Source of the DNA: Pseudomonas syringae
GTDB taxonomy: Bacteria; Pseudomonadota; Gammaproteobacteria; Pseudomonadales; Pseudomonadaceae
Assembly: GCF_021606685.1 (NCBI RefSeq)
Contig: NZ_WKCB01000029.1
Span: 1 to 60,206, forward strand
Direction of reading: 5' to 3'
DNA length: 60,206 bases
The position numbers were made by a program, and so were the translations under genes. A model generated the notes under the pieces. It searched no databases and was not told where the DNA came from. It saw nothing but the letters and a program-made list of their open reading frames with translations. Numbering within the stretch: the first letter of the stretch is position 1; each line of letters starts with the position of its first letter. Below are positions 35,675 to 44,732 of this stretch, one piece after another.

Positions 35675-36913
35675 ATGGCTATGAATCGTCGTGCTTTCCT
35701 GCGCACATCGGCTATTTCCGCCGCTGCATTGTCTACCTTGAGCCTCAAGCCTTTCTCGGCGTTTGCCGCTGACGACGCGATCAATATCGCCTCGCTGTAT
35801 GACAACTCCGGCGGCCTCGACATCTACGGCAAACCCATCGTCGATGCCCTGACCTTCGCGGTCGAAGAACTCAACAGCGCCGGCGGTTTGCTCGGCCGAC
35901 CGCTTAACCTGATCAAGTACGACACCCAGTCGAACATGCAGCTCTACGCGCAATACGCCCAGCAGGCCGCGCTCAAGGACCGCGCGGCGGTGGTGCACGC
36001 CGGTATCACCTCGGCGTCGCGGGAGGTGGTGCGTCCGGTGCTGGACCGCTACAAAACCCTGTATTTCTACAACAACCAATACGAAGGCGGCGTGTGTGAC
36101 CGCAACTTCTTCGGCACCGGCGTCACCCCCGGCCAGACCGTGGAGAAGCTGGTGTCGCATGTCACCAAGCAGTGGGGCAAGAAGGTCTACATCGTCGCGG
36201 CGGACTACAACTACGGGCAGATCGTCACCGCCTGGGTCAAGAAGTACGTCGAGCAAGCCGGTGGAGAAAGCGTTGGCATCGAGTTCTTCCCACTGGACGT
36301 GACCAACTTCGGCGCGACTATCTCGAAGATCCAGGAAGCCAAGCCGGACTTCGTCTGGTCGGCGCTGGTGGGCGGCGCGCACATGTCGTTCTATCGCCAA
36401 TGGAAAGCTGCAGGCATGACCGGTAAGTTGCCGATTGCGTCCACCACCTTCGCTGGCGGTAACGAACACATCGTGCTGTCGCCGGAAGAATGCAACGGCA
36501 TCCTGATCTGCCAGAACTATGTGCAGGAACTGGCCACGCCGCAGAACCAGGCGTTCGTCGAACGCTTCCACAAGCGCTTTGGCGCCGACTACCCCTACAT
36601 CACCGAACTGGCCATGGGCGCCTACCAGGGCATGATGCTGTGGGCCGAAGGTGTGCGCCAGGCGGGTACGGTGGAACGCATGGCCGTGACCCAGGCGCTG
36701 GAAAAAGGCATCAGCCTGGACCTGCCCAGCGGCAAGGTCAGCATTGACCCGGCGACCCATCACTGTGTGCTCGACGTGCACATCGCCGAAGTCCGCGACC
36801 GCCGCCTGGAAGTGGTTGAAAGCTTCGCCCAGCAAGCGCCCTCCGACACCGCCGCCGTGTGCGACCTGGTGAAGAACCCGCGCGACGCCAAACAATACAG
36901 CATCGCGCTGTAA
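35675..36913 (+). CDS. Urea/short-chain-amide-type ABC substrate-binding protein (FmdD/UrtA-like)
   Basis: Periplasmic binding protein of 412 residues, type I fold. The N-terminus MNRRAFLRTSAIS with a following hydrophobic stretch and cleavage near AFA-ADD is a Tat signal, suggesting export after folding. YDNSGGLDIYGKPIVDAL and YNNQYEGGVCDRNFFGTG resemble UrtA and FmdD, the urea and short-chain-amide binders. AGGAG is eight bases before the ATG at 35675 and fourteen before the ATG at 35681, so the former is preferred. First gene of a nine- or ten-gene unit behind a sigma-54 promoter. Confidence 0.88.
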   Translation: MAMNRRAFLRTSAISAAALSTLSLKPFSAFAADDAINIASLYDNSGGLDIYGKPIVDALTFAVEELNSAGGLLGRPLNLIKYDTQSNMQLYAQYAQQAALKDRAAVVHAGITSASREVVRPVLDRYKTLYFYNNQYEGGVCDRNFFGTGVTPGQTVEKLVSHVTKQWGKKVYIVAADYNYGQIVTAWVKKYVEQAGGESVGIEFFPLDVTNFGATISKIQEAKPDFVWSALVGGAHMSFYRQWKAAGMTGKLPIASTTFAGGNEHIVLSPEECNGILICQNYVQELATPQNQAFVERFHKRFGADYPYITELAMGAYQGMMLWAEGVRQAGTVERMAVTQALEKGISLDLPSGKVSIDPATHHCVLDVHIAEVRDRRLEVVESFAQQAPSDTAAVCDLVKNPRDAKQYSIAL

Positions 36914-36923
36914 GGAGGTCGTC

Positions 36924-37793
36924 ATGGATTGGGCTGCCATTTTTTCCCTGCAAATCGTCGGCGCCATCGCCACGCTGGTGCTGCTGAGCATTGGCCTGGC
37001 GGTGGTCTTCGGGATGATGAAAATCATCAACCTGGCCCACGGTGAATTCATGATGCTCGGCGGTTACGTCGCCGTGCTCGCCACCCACAACCTGCACGTA
37101 CCGATCTGGATTTCGATCCTGGTGCTGGCGCCCCTGAGCGTGGGCCTGTTCGGCATGCTGGTGGAGCGCCTGCTGGTACGGCACCTGTATGGCCGCATGA
37201 TCGACACCATGCTCGCCACCTGGGGCCTGAGCCTGGCACTGACCGGCGCCGCCACCATGCTGTTTGGCAATACCACGGTAGGCATCAGCTCGCCGTTGCC
37301 GGGCATCACCGTGGGCGCTTACCAAACCAGCGGCTACGGCCTGTTTGTGATCGGCGTGGCGGTCGTCGTGCTGTTGGGCATGTGGGCGCTGCTGCGGTTT
37401 ACCCACTTCGGCCTGTGCGCCCGCGCCACCATGCAGAACGCCAGGATGGCCGCTGCACTCGGTGCCAATCCGGGGCGCATCTACAGCCTCACGTTTGGCC
37501 TGGGCGCGGCGCTCGCCGGTTTGGGCGGTGCCGTGTTAGCACCACTGACCGGGGTGATCCCCACCCTCGGCGCCAGCTACATCGCCAAGGCCTTCATCAC
37601 GGTGATCGGCGGCGGCAGCGCGGTGATCACCGGCACCCTCAGCGCTGCGGGCGGCTTCGGTGTGATCAGCCAAGTGGTGACGTTTTTCAGCACCCCGGTG
37701 TTCGGCGAAGTCGCGTTGCTGCTGGCGGCCATCGTGCTGATTCGGGTATTGCCCCAGGGCATTACCGGTCGATTCTTTCGGAGGGCGTTCTGA
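36924..37793 (+). CDS. ABC permease, LivH/UrtB-like
   Basis: Inner-membrane permease of 289 residues with about eight helices; IINLAHGEFMMLGGYVA is the typical LivH/UrtB start of the permease domain. AGGAGG precedes the ATG. Its stop TGA overlaps the ATG of the next permease by one base. It forms the channel with the second permease for amide or urea-like substrates. Confidence 0.9.
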   Translation: MDWAAIFSLQIVGAIATLVLLSIGLAVVFGMMKIINLAHGEFMMLGGYVAVLATHNLHVPIWISILVLAPLSVGLFGMLVERLLVRHLYGRMIDTMLATWGLSLALTGAATMLFGNTTVGISSPLPGITVGAYQTSGYGLFVIGVAVVVLLGMWALLRFTHFGLCARATMQNARMAAALGANPGRIYSLTFGLGAALAGLGGAVLAPLTGVIPTLGASYIAKAFITVIGGGSAVITGTLSAAGGFGVISQVVTFFSTPVFGEVALLLAAIVLIRVLPQGITGRFFRRAF

Positions 37794-38818
37794 TGCCTGT
37801 TGATATTCGCACCCTGTTACCGCTGCTCGGTTGCGTCGTGGCCGCGCTGCTGGTGGCGGTCCTGCCACAGTGGCTGGACCTGTTTACCCTGCTGTCGCTG
37901 ACCATCTACCTGGTGATGGCGCTACTGGCCCTGAGCCTGGCGTTTATCTGGGGCTTTGGCGGGATTCTGTGCTTCGGCCAGGCGGCGTTTTTTGGCCTGG
38001 GCGCCTACGCCTACGCGATCGGTGTAATTAACCTCGGTGACAGCACCTGGCCGGTGTTGCTGGCCATCGTGGTGCCCGCACTGGTCGCCGCCGCCATGGG
38101 TTACTTCATGTTCTACGGCGGCATCAGCGACGTGTACCTGGGGGTAATCACCCTGGCGGTCACCTTGATTCTGTTCAATGTGATGAACTCCACCTCGGGC
38201 TCCGACTACCACATCGGCAGTGCATTGCTCGGCGGTTTCAACGGCATTCCGGCGATTCCCACCCTCAACGTGCCGTTCAACCCTGAGCGTGTGCTGGAAC
38301 CGGAAACCCTGTTCCAGGTGATCGGCGCCGCGCTGATCCTCTGCTACCTGGGCCTGCGCGCCCTGCTCGGCAGCCGTTTCGGCAAGGTGGTCGTGGCCAT
38401 TCGTGAGAACGAACAGCGCGCCGGCTTGCTCGGCTATGACACGCGCCTGCACAAGCTGATCGTGTTCAGCCTGGGTGGCGGCATCGCCGGGCTCGCGGGT
38501 TGCCTGTTCGCCAACTGGGGTGCGTTTGTCAGCCCTGGGGTGTTTGGGTTGGCGCAATCGGCGCAGATCATCATCTGGGTCATCGTCGGGGGCCGTGGCA
38601 CCTTGTTCGGGCCGATCCTGGCGTGTATCGGCATCCAGGCGCTGATGGCGCGCCTCGGTGAACAGCAGCAGGTGGACAGCGGCTTTGTGCTCGGCCTGAT
38701 TCTGCTGGCCTTCGTCATGTTGCTGCCGCGTGGCTTGCTGCCGACCTTGACCGGTTGGGTAGCGCGTGTTTTCCAACGTCGTGCGCAACCGACACCTGCA
38801 CAGGAGCGCGCACTATGA
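37793..38818 (+). CDS. ABC permease, LivM/UrtC-like
   Basis: Inner-membrane permease of 341 residues with about ten helices. WGFGGILCFGQAAFFGLGAYAYAI and VVVAIRENEQRAGLLGYDT are the LivM/UrtC hallmarks. It starts on the overlapping ATG at 37793; the longer upstream frame lies inside the previous gene. Its stop overlaps the next ATG (ATGA). Confidence 0.9.
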   Translation: MPVDIRTLLPLLGCVVAALLVAVLPQWLDLFTLLSLTIYLVMALLALSLAFIWGFGGILCFGQAAFFGLGAYAYAIGVINLGDSTWPVLLAIVVPALVAAAMGYFMFYGGISDVYLGVITLAVTLILFNVMNSTSGSDYHIGSALLGGFNGIPAIPTLNVPFNPERVLEPETLFQVIGAALILCYLGLRALLGSRFGKVVVAIRENEQRAGLLGYDTRLHKLIVFSLGGGIAGLAGCLFANWGAFVSPGVFGLAQSAQIIIWVIVGGRGTLFGPILACIGIQALMARLGEQQQVDSGFVLGLILLAFVMLLPRGLLPTLTGWVARVFQRRAQPTPAQERAL

Positions 38819-39537
38819 GCCTGTTGCAAACCCAAGGCCTGGGCGTCAGCTTCGGCGGCGTGCATGCGGTCAAAGCCGTGGATTTCACTCTCGAAAGCGG
38901 CGAACTGCGCTGCCTGATCGGCCCCAATGGCGCCGGCAAAAGCACCTTCTTCAAGATGCTCAGCGGCCAACTCAAACCCACCCGTGGCGTGTGCCACTTC
39001 AAGGGCCAGCGCATTTCCGGGCTGGCGCCGCATAAGGTCGCCCGGCTCGGCATCGGCATCAAGACCCAGGCCCCGAGTGTGTTCGACGGCCTGGACGTGC
39101 TGGAAAACCTGCGTCTGGCCGCCAGCCGTAGGCAAACCCCAAGCGAAGCACGCAACAGCGCCGAAGAGACCCTCGAACGCATCGGCCTCACCGAGCTGCG
39201 CTCACGCCTGGTGGGCGACCTGGCCCACGGCCAACGCCAATGGGTGGAGCTGGGCATGATCCTCGCCTCGCGCCCGGAGCTGGTATTACTCGACGAACCC
39301 GCCGCCGGCATGACCTACCAGGAAGTGCGCAAGACCGCCGCGCTGATCAAGGAAATCAATGCCCACAGCACCGTGGTGGTGGTCGAGCACGACATGGAGT
39401 TCATCCGCCTGATCGCAGGCACCGTCACCGTGTTCAACCAAGGCGCGATCCTGGCCCAGGGCAGCTTTGCCCAAGTGACCCAAGACCCGGCGGTGCGCGA
39501 AGCGTACTTGGGCAAGCAGGAGATCAAACATGCTTGA
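38815..39537 (+). CDS. ABC transporter ATPase, LivG/UrtD-like
   Basis: ATPase of 240 residues: Walker A GPNGAGKST, signature LAHGQRQWVELGMILA (the UrtD-like AHGQ variant of LSGGQ), Walker B LVLLDEPAAGMT and switch VVVEHDMEF. It starts on the ATGA overlap at 38815 and overlaps the following ATPase by eight bases. Confidence 0.9.
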   Translation: MSLLQTQGLGVSFGGVHAVKAVDFTLESGELRCLIGPNGAGKSTFFKMLSGQLKPTRGVCHFKGQRISGLAPHKVARLGIGIKTQAPSVFDGLDVLENLRLAASRRQTPSEARNSAEETLERIGLTELRSRLVGDLAHGQRQWVELGMILASRPELVLLDEPAAGMTYQEVRKTAALIKEINAHSTVVVVEHDMEFIRLIAGTVTVFNQGAILAQGSFAQVTQDPAVREAYLGKQEIKHA

Positions 39538-40234
39538 AGTCATCGATTTGTCCGCCGGTTATGGGCGCATTCCCGTGTTGCGTGACATCCGCTTGAGCTG
39601 CGCAGCCAACACCTGCGTGGGTGTACTGGGTCGCAATGGCATGGGCAAGACCACCTTGCTGCGCGCGCTGATGGGCGAGCTGCCGGCCATGGCCGGCAGC
39701 CTGCACTTTGCCGGCGAAGACTTGAGCAAAGCCGCCGCCCACCAGCGCGCCCGCGCCGGCATCGGCTACGTGCCCCAAGGCCGCCAGATTTTCCCGTACC
39801 TGAGCGTGCGGGAAAACCTGCGCATGGGCTGCGTGAAGGACTTCGCCGCCGCCGACGCCACCATCGAGCGCATCCTCGCGTACTTCCCGCGCCTGCACCG
39901 CCTGCTCGACCAGCCCGGTGGCGCGCTGTCCGGCGGCGAGCAACAACTGCTGGCCCTGGCCCGCTGCCTGTGCGGCTCGCCATCAATCATCCTGCTGGAT
40001 GAGCCGACCGAAGGCATCCAGCCCTCAATCTGCGACGAAATCATCGAAACCCTGCAGCGTCTGCGGGTGGAACAGAACCTCGCGGTGATCCTGGTAGAGC
40101 AGGACATCGAGTTTCTCAGCGCCCTGTCCGACCGCATCCTGATCATCGAGAACGGCCAACTGGTGGACGAGGTTGACCCAGCCCACACCAGCGCCGAGGC
40201 GATCGCTGAACGCTTCATGGGTTTTCATGCATAA
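39530..40234 (+). CDS. ABC transporter ATPase, LivF/UrtE-like
   Basis: ATPase of 234 residues: Walker A GRNGMGKTT, signature LSGGEQQLLALARCL, Walker B IILLDEPTEGIQPS (UrtE-type) and ILVEQDIEF. It completes the five-component transporter. The amidase gene begins ten bases later. Confidence 0.9.
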   Translation: MLEVIDLSAGYGRIPVLRDIRLSCAANTCVGVLGRNGMGKTTLLRALMGELPAMAGSLHFAGEDLSKAAAHQRARAGIGYVPQGRQIFPYLSVRENLRMGCVKDFAAADATIERILAYFPRLHRLLDQPGGALSGGEQQLLALARCLCGSPSIILLDEPTEGIQPSICDEIIETLQRLRVEQNLAVILVEQDIEFLSALSDRILIIENGQLVDEVDPAHTSAEAIAERFMGFHA

Positions 40235-40244
40235 GGAACCTGCC

Positions 40245-41759
40245 ATGTCTATTCAACGCCCTACCCTGGCCGAACTCACCCAAGTCGGCCACAGCCTTGG
40301 CCTGCAAATGGCCGAGCCGCTGCTGCACGAATACGCGAACATTCTGGAAGCCGTGTGGCAGGACTACGACCGCCTGGACGCGATCGCCACCCTGCCGTCG
40401 CCGCCCCGTTACCCACGCGGCCCCGGCCAGGTGCCGCAGCACAACCCTTACAACGCCTGGTACGTGCGCACCGATATCCAGGGCGCCGCCACGGGCAAAC
40501 TGGCCGGCAAGCGCATCGCGCTCAAGGACAATATCTGCCTGGCCGGCGTGCCGATGATGAACGGTGCCTCGACCCTGGCGGGCTACGTGCCGGACATTGA
40601 CGCCACGGTCGCCACCCGCGTGCTCGACGCCGGTGGGCAGATTCTGGGCAAGGCCCATTGCGAGTTCTTCTGTGTGTCGGGCAGCAGCCATACCAACGCC
40701 ACCGGCGCGGTGCACAACCCACGTAATCCGGGGCATTCCACCGGCGGTTCGTCGTCGGGCTGCGCGGCGCTGATCGCGGCCGGCGAAGTGGACCTGGGCA
40801 TCGGCACTGACCAGGGCGGTTCCGTCCGCATTCCGGCGGCCTACTCCGGTATCTACGGCATGAAGCCGACCCATGGGTTGATCCCCTACACCGGCATCAT
40901 GCCCATCGAAATGACCCTGGACCACGCCGGCATCATGAGTGCCAACCTCGCCGACAACGCCCTGCTTTTAGAAGTGCTGGCCGGCGCCGATGGCCTCGAC
41001 CCCAGGCAGGACCGCGTCGTGCCGACCGAGGCCTACACCCAGGCCCTCGGCAAGGGCTGCAAGGGGCTGCGCATCGGTGTGGTGCGCGAGGGCTTCGGGC
41101 ATGCCAACTCCGAGGCCGATGTGGACGCGGCGGTGCGCCGTGCCGCTGCGTTGTTCTTTGACCTCGGGGCACGGGTGGAGGACATCTCGATCCCGCTGCA
41201 CGCCCTGGGCCACGCCATCTGGACACCCATCGCGGTGGAAGGCACCACCCAGTTGCTGCGCGGCTACAATTACGGCTCGAACTGGAAAGGCCTGTACGTG
41301 GAGAGCCTGATGAACGCGCAGCAGGACTGGCAGAGCCAGGCTGGGCAATTCCCCCACGACCTGAAAACCTGCCTGCTGGCCGGTGAATACGCGTACAAGC
41401 GTTTTGGCGGCCAGTATTACGCCAAGGCCCAGAACGCCGCCCGACAGTTGCGCGCTGCCTACGACCACCAACTGCAAGACTTCGACGTGCTGCTGATGCC
41501 CACCGTACCGCTAAAGGCGCCCAAGCTGCCCACCGTAGATGCCTCGGCCAGCGAGTGGGTACAACGGGCGCTGGAAATGAACGCCAACACCGCGCCGTTC
41601 GATGTGACCGGCCACCCTGCCCTGTCGATCCCGTGCGGGCTTGCCAGTGGCCTGCCGGTGGGCATGATGCTGGTGGCGCGGGATTACGACGAAGCCATGC
41701 TGTACCAAGTGGCGCACGCGTTCGAACAACATATCGACTGGGAAAGCCTGACGTCATGA
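40245..41759 (+). CDS. Amidase-signature family amidase
   Basis: Enzyme of 504 residues hydrolysing a carboxamide to acid and ammonia. The Ser-cisSer-Lys triad is K94 (ALKDN), S169 (TGGSSSG) and S193 (DQGGSVRIPA). These sit two residues before those of Rhodococcus RhAmidase (K96, S171, S195), and the extra helical N-terminal ~70 residues of that subgroup are also present. AAGGA precedes the ATG at 40245. The stop overlaps the next ATG as ATGA. It is not the nitrilase-type AmiE that accompanies AmiC/AmiR in P. aeruginosa. Confidence 0.9.
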   Translation: MSIQRPTLAELTQVGHSLGLQMAEPLLHEYANILEAVWQDYDRLDAIATLPSPPRYPRGPGQVPQHNPYNAWYVRTDIQGAATGKLAGKRIALKDNICLAGVPMMNGASTLAGYVPDIDATVATRVLDAGGQILGKAHCEFFCVSGSSHTNATGAVHNPRNPGHSTGGSSSGCAALIAAGEVDLGIGTDQGGSVRIPAAYSGIYGMKPTHGLIPYTGIMPIEMTLDHAGIMSANLADNALLLEVLAGADGLDPRQDRVVPTEAYTQALGKGCKGLRIGVVREGFGHANSEADVDAAVRRAAALFFDLGARVEDISIPLHALGHAIWTPIAVEGTTQLLRGYNYGSNWKGLYVESLMNAQQDWQSQAGQFPHDLKTCLLAGEYAYKRFGGQYYAKAQNAARQLRAAYDHQLQDFDVLLMPTVPLKAPKLPTVDASASEWVQRALEMNANTAPFDVTGHPALSIPCGLASGLPVGMMLVARDYDEAMLYQVAHAFEQHIDWESLTS

Positions 41760-42880
41760 GCACCACCGACTACAAAGTCGGCCTGTTGTTTTCCGAGAGC
41801 AGCCTCACCGCTGCCTCGGAGACTACGCAGGCCAACGCCACCCACCTGGCAATCGCCGAGGTCAACGACGCCGGCGGCATCCACGGACGGCCACTGGTGC
41901 CGGTGGACGGTCATCCCGGCGCGGAGCCGGCGGACTACCGCGACAGCGCCCTGCGCCTGTGTGACGAGCACCAGGTGCAGGTACTGTTCGGCACCCACAT
42001 GTCGAGCACCCGCAAAGTGGTGTTGCCGGTGGTGGAAAGCCGTCGCCGATTGCTCTTCTACCCCACGCTGTACGAAGGCTTCGAATACTCGCCGTGGTGC
42101 TTCTACACCGGCTCTGCACCGAACCAGAACTCGGTGCAGCTGGCGCGTTATGTGCTGGAGCATTTCGGCAACCGGGTGCTGTTCGTCGGTGGTTCCTACG
42201 TTTACCCATTCGAGTCCAACCGCATCATGCGTGAGCTGTTCGAGCAGGCCGGTGGCGAAGTGGTGGACGAGATCTACCTGCCGTTCCACGCTACCGCCGA
42301 GGACTTTGAACAGGTGATGCAACGGGCGCGGGACACTGCACCGGATGCGATCTACTCGACCATCGTCGGCAGCGATATTCCGGCCTTGCACCGCGCGTAC
42401 CGACAGGCCGGTTTCGACCCGGCGCGCATGCCCATCGTCAGCCTCGCCACCAACGAGGTCGACGTGTTGCAGATGAGCGATGAGGAGGCCGAGGGGCACG
42501 TGTCGGCGGCGCCGTGGTTCTCCACCCTGGCGACGCCCGCCAGCCAGGCGTTCGTCGCACGTTACCGGGCGCGCTTTGGTGACACGGCGCCGCTGACGGC
42601 GGGGGGCGAGGCCGCGTACTTTCAGGTGCACCTGTTCGCCGAAGCAGCGCGGCGTGCCGAGGGTTCGTCCATCGAAGCGCTGCGCAAGGCCTTGGCCGGG
42701 GCGCAGTTCGACGCGCCCCAGGGCCGCGTGCAGATCGACCCGGACACCCAGCACACCTGGCTGTGGCCACGCATCGCGCGTCTCGACCACCAGCGCCGTT
42801 TCGAGCTGGTGGTGCAAAGCGAACAGCCGGTGAAACCCAGCCCTTACATGGTCGATTACCAGTTGGATGTGCAGCCATGA
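41756..42880 (+). CDS. amiC: AmiC-like cytoplasmic amide sensor
   Basis: Protein of 374 residues with the type I periplasmic-binding fold (KVGLLFSESSLTAASETTQANA, FGTHMSSTRKVVLPVVE, LLFYPTLYEGFEYSPWCFYTG) but no signal peptide, exactly as in P. aeruginosa AmiC. AmiC holds the antiterminator AmiR inactive and releases it when amide binds. It is coupled to the amidase by an ATGA overlap and followed 16 bases later by the AmiR-like gene, the same order as in the classical ami operon. Confidence 0.85.
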   Translation: MSTTDYKVGLLFSESSLTAASETTQANATHLAIAEVNDAGGIHGRPLVPVDGHPGAEPADYRDSALRLCDEHQVQVLFGTHMSSTRKVVLPVVESRRRLLFYPTLYEGFEYSPWCFYTGSAPNQNSVQLARYVLEHFGNRVLFVGGSYVYPFESNRIMRELFEQAGGEVVDEIYLPFHATAEDFEQVMQRARDTAPDAIYSTIVGSDIPALHRAYRQAGFDPARMPIVSLATNEVDVLQMSDEEAEGHVSAAPWFSTLATPASQAFVARYRARFGDTAPLTAGGEAAYFQVHLFAEAARRAEGSSIEALRKALAGAQFDAPQGRVQIDPDTQHTWLWPRIARLDHQRRFELVVQSEQPVKPSPYMVDYQLDVQP

Positions 42881-42896
42881 CCCGCGGGAGTGCGAG

Positions 42897-43499
42897 ATGA
42901 CCCAGGCACCTTCGCTGTTGCGCGAACTCAAGGGCCTGCGCGTACTGGTGATTCACCCGGTGGATGCCGAGGCCCGCGTGGTACTGGACCAGTTGCAGCG
43001 TATTGGCTGCATCGTCGAGCAATGCTGGCCGGTGCCTGCACAGTTGCCGGAGCACACCGATGTGGTCCTGCTTGCCGTGGAACTCAGCCAGCGTCTGAAT
43101 ACCCGGGCGCTGGTGGAAGGGCTGAGCGAGCAGGCGCCGCCGATCATTGCCGTGGTGGGCTATGAAAACCCGTCAATGCTGCAACTGGTGCTGGAAACCC
43201 AGCCGGCGGCCGTGATCGAGCGGCCGCTACGACCCTTCGGCCTGTTGACCCAGTTACTGATGGCCCGCGCCGCCTGGCGTGCGCGTATCGACATGCTGGC
43301 GCAACTGCGCAAATTACAGACCCGGCAACCGGCGGTGTCGAAGATCTCCATGGCCAAGGCCCTGCTCATGGCCCGCCATCGCATCGGCGAAAACGACGCC
43401 CATCGGCGCCTGCAGCGCGATGCCATGACCAGCCGCACCAGCATGGAAGCAGTGGCCCAGACGATCATCGATGCCGGCCTGCCGCCCCAATCAGAATAA
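42897..43499 (+). CDS. amiR: AmiR-like ANTAR antitermination regulator
   Basis: Protein of 200 residues (AmiR is 196). A pseudo-receiver-like N-terminal domain (LRVLVIHPVDAEARVVLDQLQRIGC) lacks a normal phosphorylation pocket. It is followed by a coiled-coil linker and a C-terminal ANTAR three-helix RNA-binding domain (about 140-195: ISMAKALLMARHRIGENDAHRRLQRDAM). It should bind paired hexaloop hairpins; just such a pair lies in the operon leader at 35495-35532. GGGAG precedes the ATG. Confidence 0.88.
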   Translation: MTQAPSLLRELKGLRVLVIHPVDAEARVVLDQLQRIGCIVEQCWPVPAQLPEHTDVVLLAVELSQRLNTRALVEGLSEQAPPIIAVVGYENPSMLQLVLETQPAAVIERPLRPFGLLTQLLMARAAWRARIDMLAQLRKLQTRQPAVSKISMAKALLMARHRIGENDAHRRLQRDAMTSRTSMEAVAQTIIDAGLPPQSE

Positions 43500-43509
43500 G
43501 AGGTTGTTT

Positions 43510-44661
43510 ATGCAAGCGTTCAATTTCAGCACCACCGCCCACCTGATCTGCGCCAGTGGCGCCGCCGCCCAACTGGCCGAACAGTGCGCCGCCCGCGGTG
43601 CGCGCACTGTGCTGCTGGTCACCGACGCCGGCATCCTGCGCCACAACTTGCTGGACTCGGTGCTGCCTGGCTTCGCCGCTGCGGGGATCCACCTGCAGAT
43701 CTACAGCGACGTCCTCGCCGACCCGGCCGAAGAGCTGGTGCTGGCGGCTACTGAACAAGCACGCGCAATCGGTGCCGAGCTGATCGTCGGTTTCGGCGGC
43801 GGCAGCTCCATGGACACCGCCAAGCTGGTCGCTTACCTGGCCCATCCCGAACAGCGCCAGGGCCTCGGCGACATCTATGGCGTCAACCTGGCCACCGGCA
43901 CCCGCCTGCCATTGATCCAGGTGCCGACCACGGCCGGGACCGGTTCAGAAGTCACGCCGATTTCGATCGTCACCACCGCCACCGGTAAATCCGGCGTGGT
44001 GTCCCCGCAATTGTTGCCGGACCTGGCGATCCTCGACGCGCAACTGACGGTAGGCCTGCCCGGCCCGGTCACCGCCGCCACCGGCATCGACGCGATGGTG
44101 CACGCCATCGAGGCCTACACCAGCAAGCTGCGCAAGAACCCGATCTCCGACCTGCTCGCCCGCGAAGCCCTGCGCCTGCTCAGCGCCAACCTCGAGCGCG
44201 CCGTGCGTGAGCCGCACGACCTCGAAGCGCGCCAGGCCATGCTGCTGGGCGCGTGTCTGGCCGGCCAGGCCTTCGCCAACGCGCCAGTGGCAGCCGTGCA
44301 TGCGCTGGCCTACCCGCTGGGCATTACGTTTCACCTGCCCCACGGGCTGTCCAACGCGCTGGTGCTGAACCCGGTACTGACCTTCAACCTGCCCCACGCT
44401 CGCACGCTCTACGCCGAACTCGCGCCGTGCGTGCTGGGCGACCGTCTGCTGCCGGGGGATGGGGCCGCGCAACTAATTGAAGAACTGCGGCGGATTCATG
44501 CAGCCGTCGGGCTGCCGTTACGCTTGAGAGACGCCGGAGTCACCCTGGAAAGCTTGCCGGAGTTGGCCCGCAGTGCAATGCAACAGCAGCGGCTGCTGGT
44601 CAACAACCCACGCGCTGTACTCGAAGCGGACGCCTTGGCGATTTATACCGCGGCGTATTGA
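43510..44661 (+). CDS. Iron-containing (type III) alcohol dehydrogenase
   Basis: NAD(P)-dependent dehydrogenase of 383 residues: GGGSSMDTAK binds the cofactor, and metal ligands are seen at D (TGIDAMVHAIEAY: D and H), VHALAYPLG and LPHGLSNAL (H). The start at 43510 has AGAGG upstream and lies ten bases after amiR, so it is probably the last gene of the operon. Its presence suggests the amide's acid product or a side group is an alcohol or aldehyde, but the substrate cannot be read from sequence. Confidence 0.88.
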   Translation: MQAFNFSTTAHLICASGAAAQLAEQCAARGARTVLLVTDAGILRHNLLDSVLPGFAAAGIHLQIYSDVLADPAEELVLAATEQARAIGAELIVGFGGGSSMDTAKLVAYLAHPEQRQGLGDIYGVNLATGTRLPLIQVPTTAGTGSEVTPISIVTTATGKSGVVSPQLLPDLAILDAQLTVGLPGPVTAATGIDAMVHAIEAYTSKLRKNPISDLLAREALRLLSANLERAVREPHDLEARQAMLLGACLAGQAFANAPVAAVHALAYPLGITFHLPHGLSNALVLNPVLTFNLPHARTLYAELAPCVLGDRLLPGDGAAQLIEELRRIHAAVGLPLRLRDAGVTLESLPELARSAMQQQRLLVNNPRAVLEADALAIYTAAY

Positions 44662-44671
44662 GAGGCTGGCG

Positions 44672-44729
44672 CTGCCGGGGTCAGGGGGCAATATTCCCCA
44701 AAAGGTGAATCGCCCCCCGACCCTGGCAG
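44672..44729. terminator. Large imperfect hairpin closing the amide operon
   Basis: CTGCCGGGGTCAGGGGGC pairs with GCCCCCCGACCCTGGCAG with two mismatches in 18. There is only a weak T-run, so termination is likely but not certain. It also separates the converging SDR gene. Confidence 0.6.
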
Positions 44730-44732
44730 TTA

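Noticed and set aside
40245..41759. Nitrile hydratase linkage of the amidase
   Set aside because: The amidase resembles those next to nitrile hydratases, but no nitrile hydratase or aldoxime dehydratase gene is in the window.
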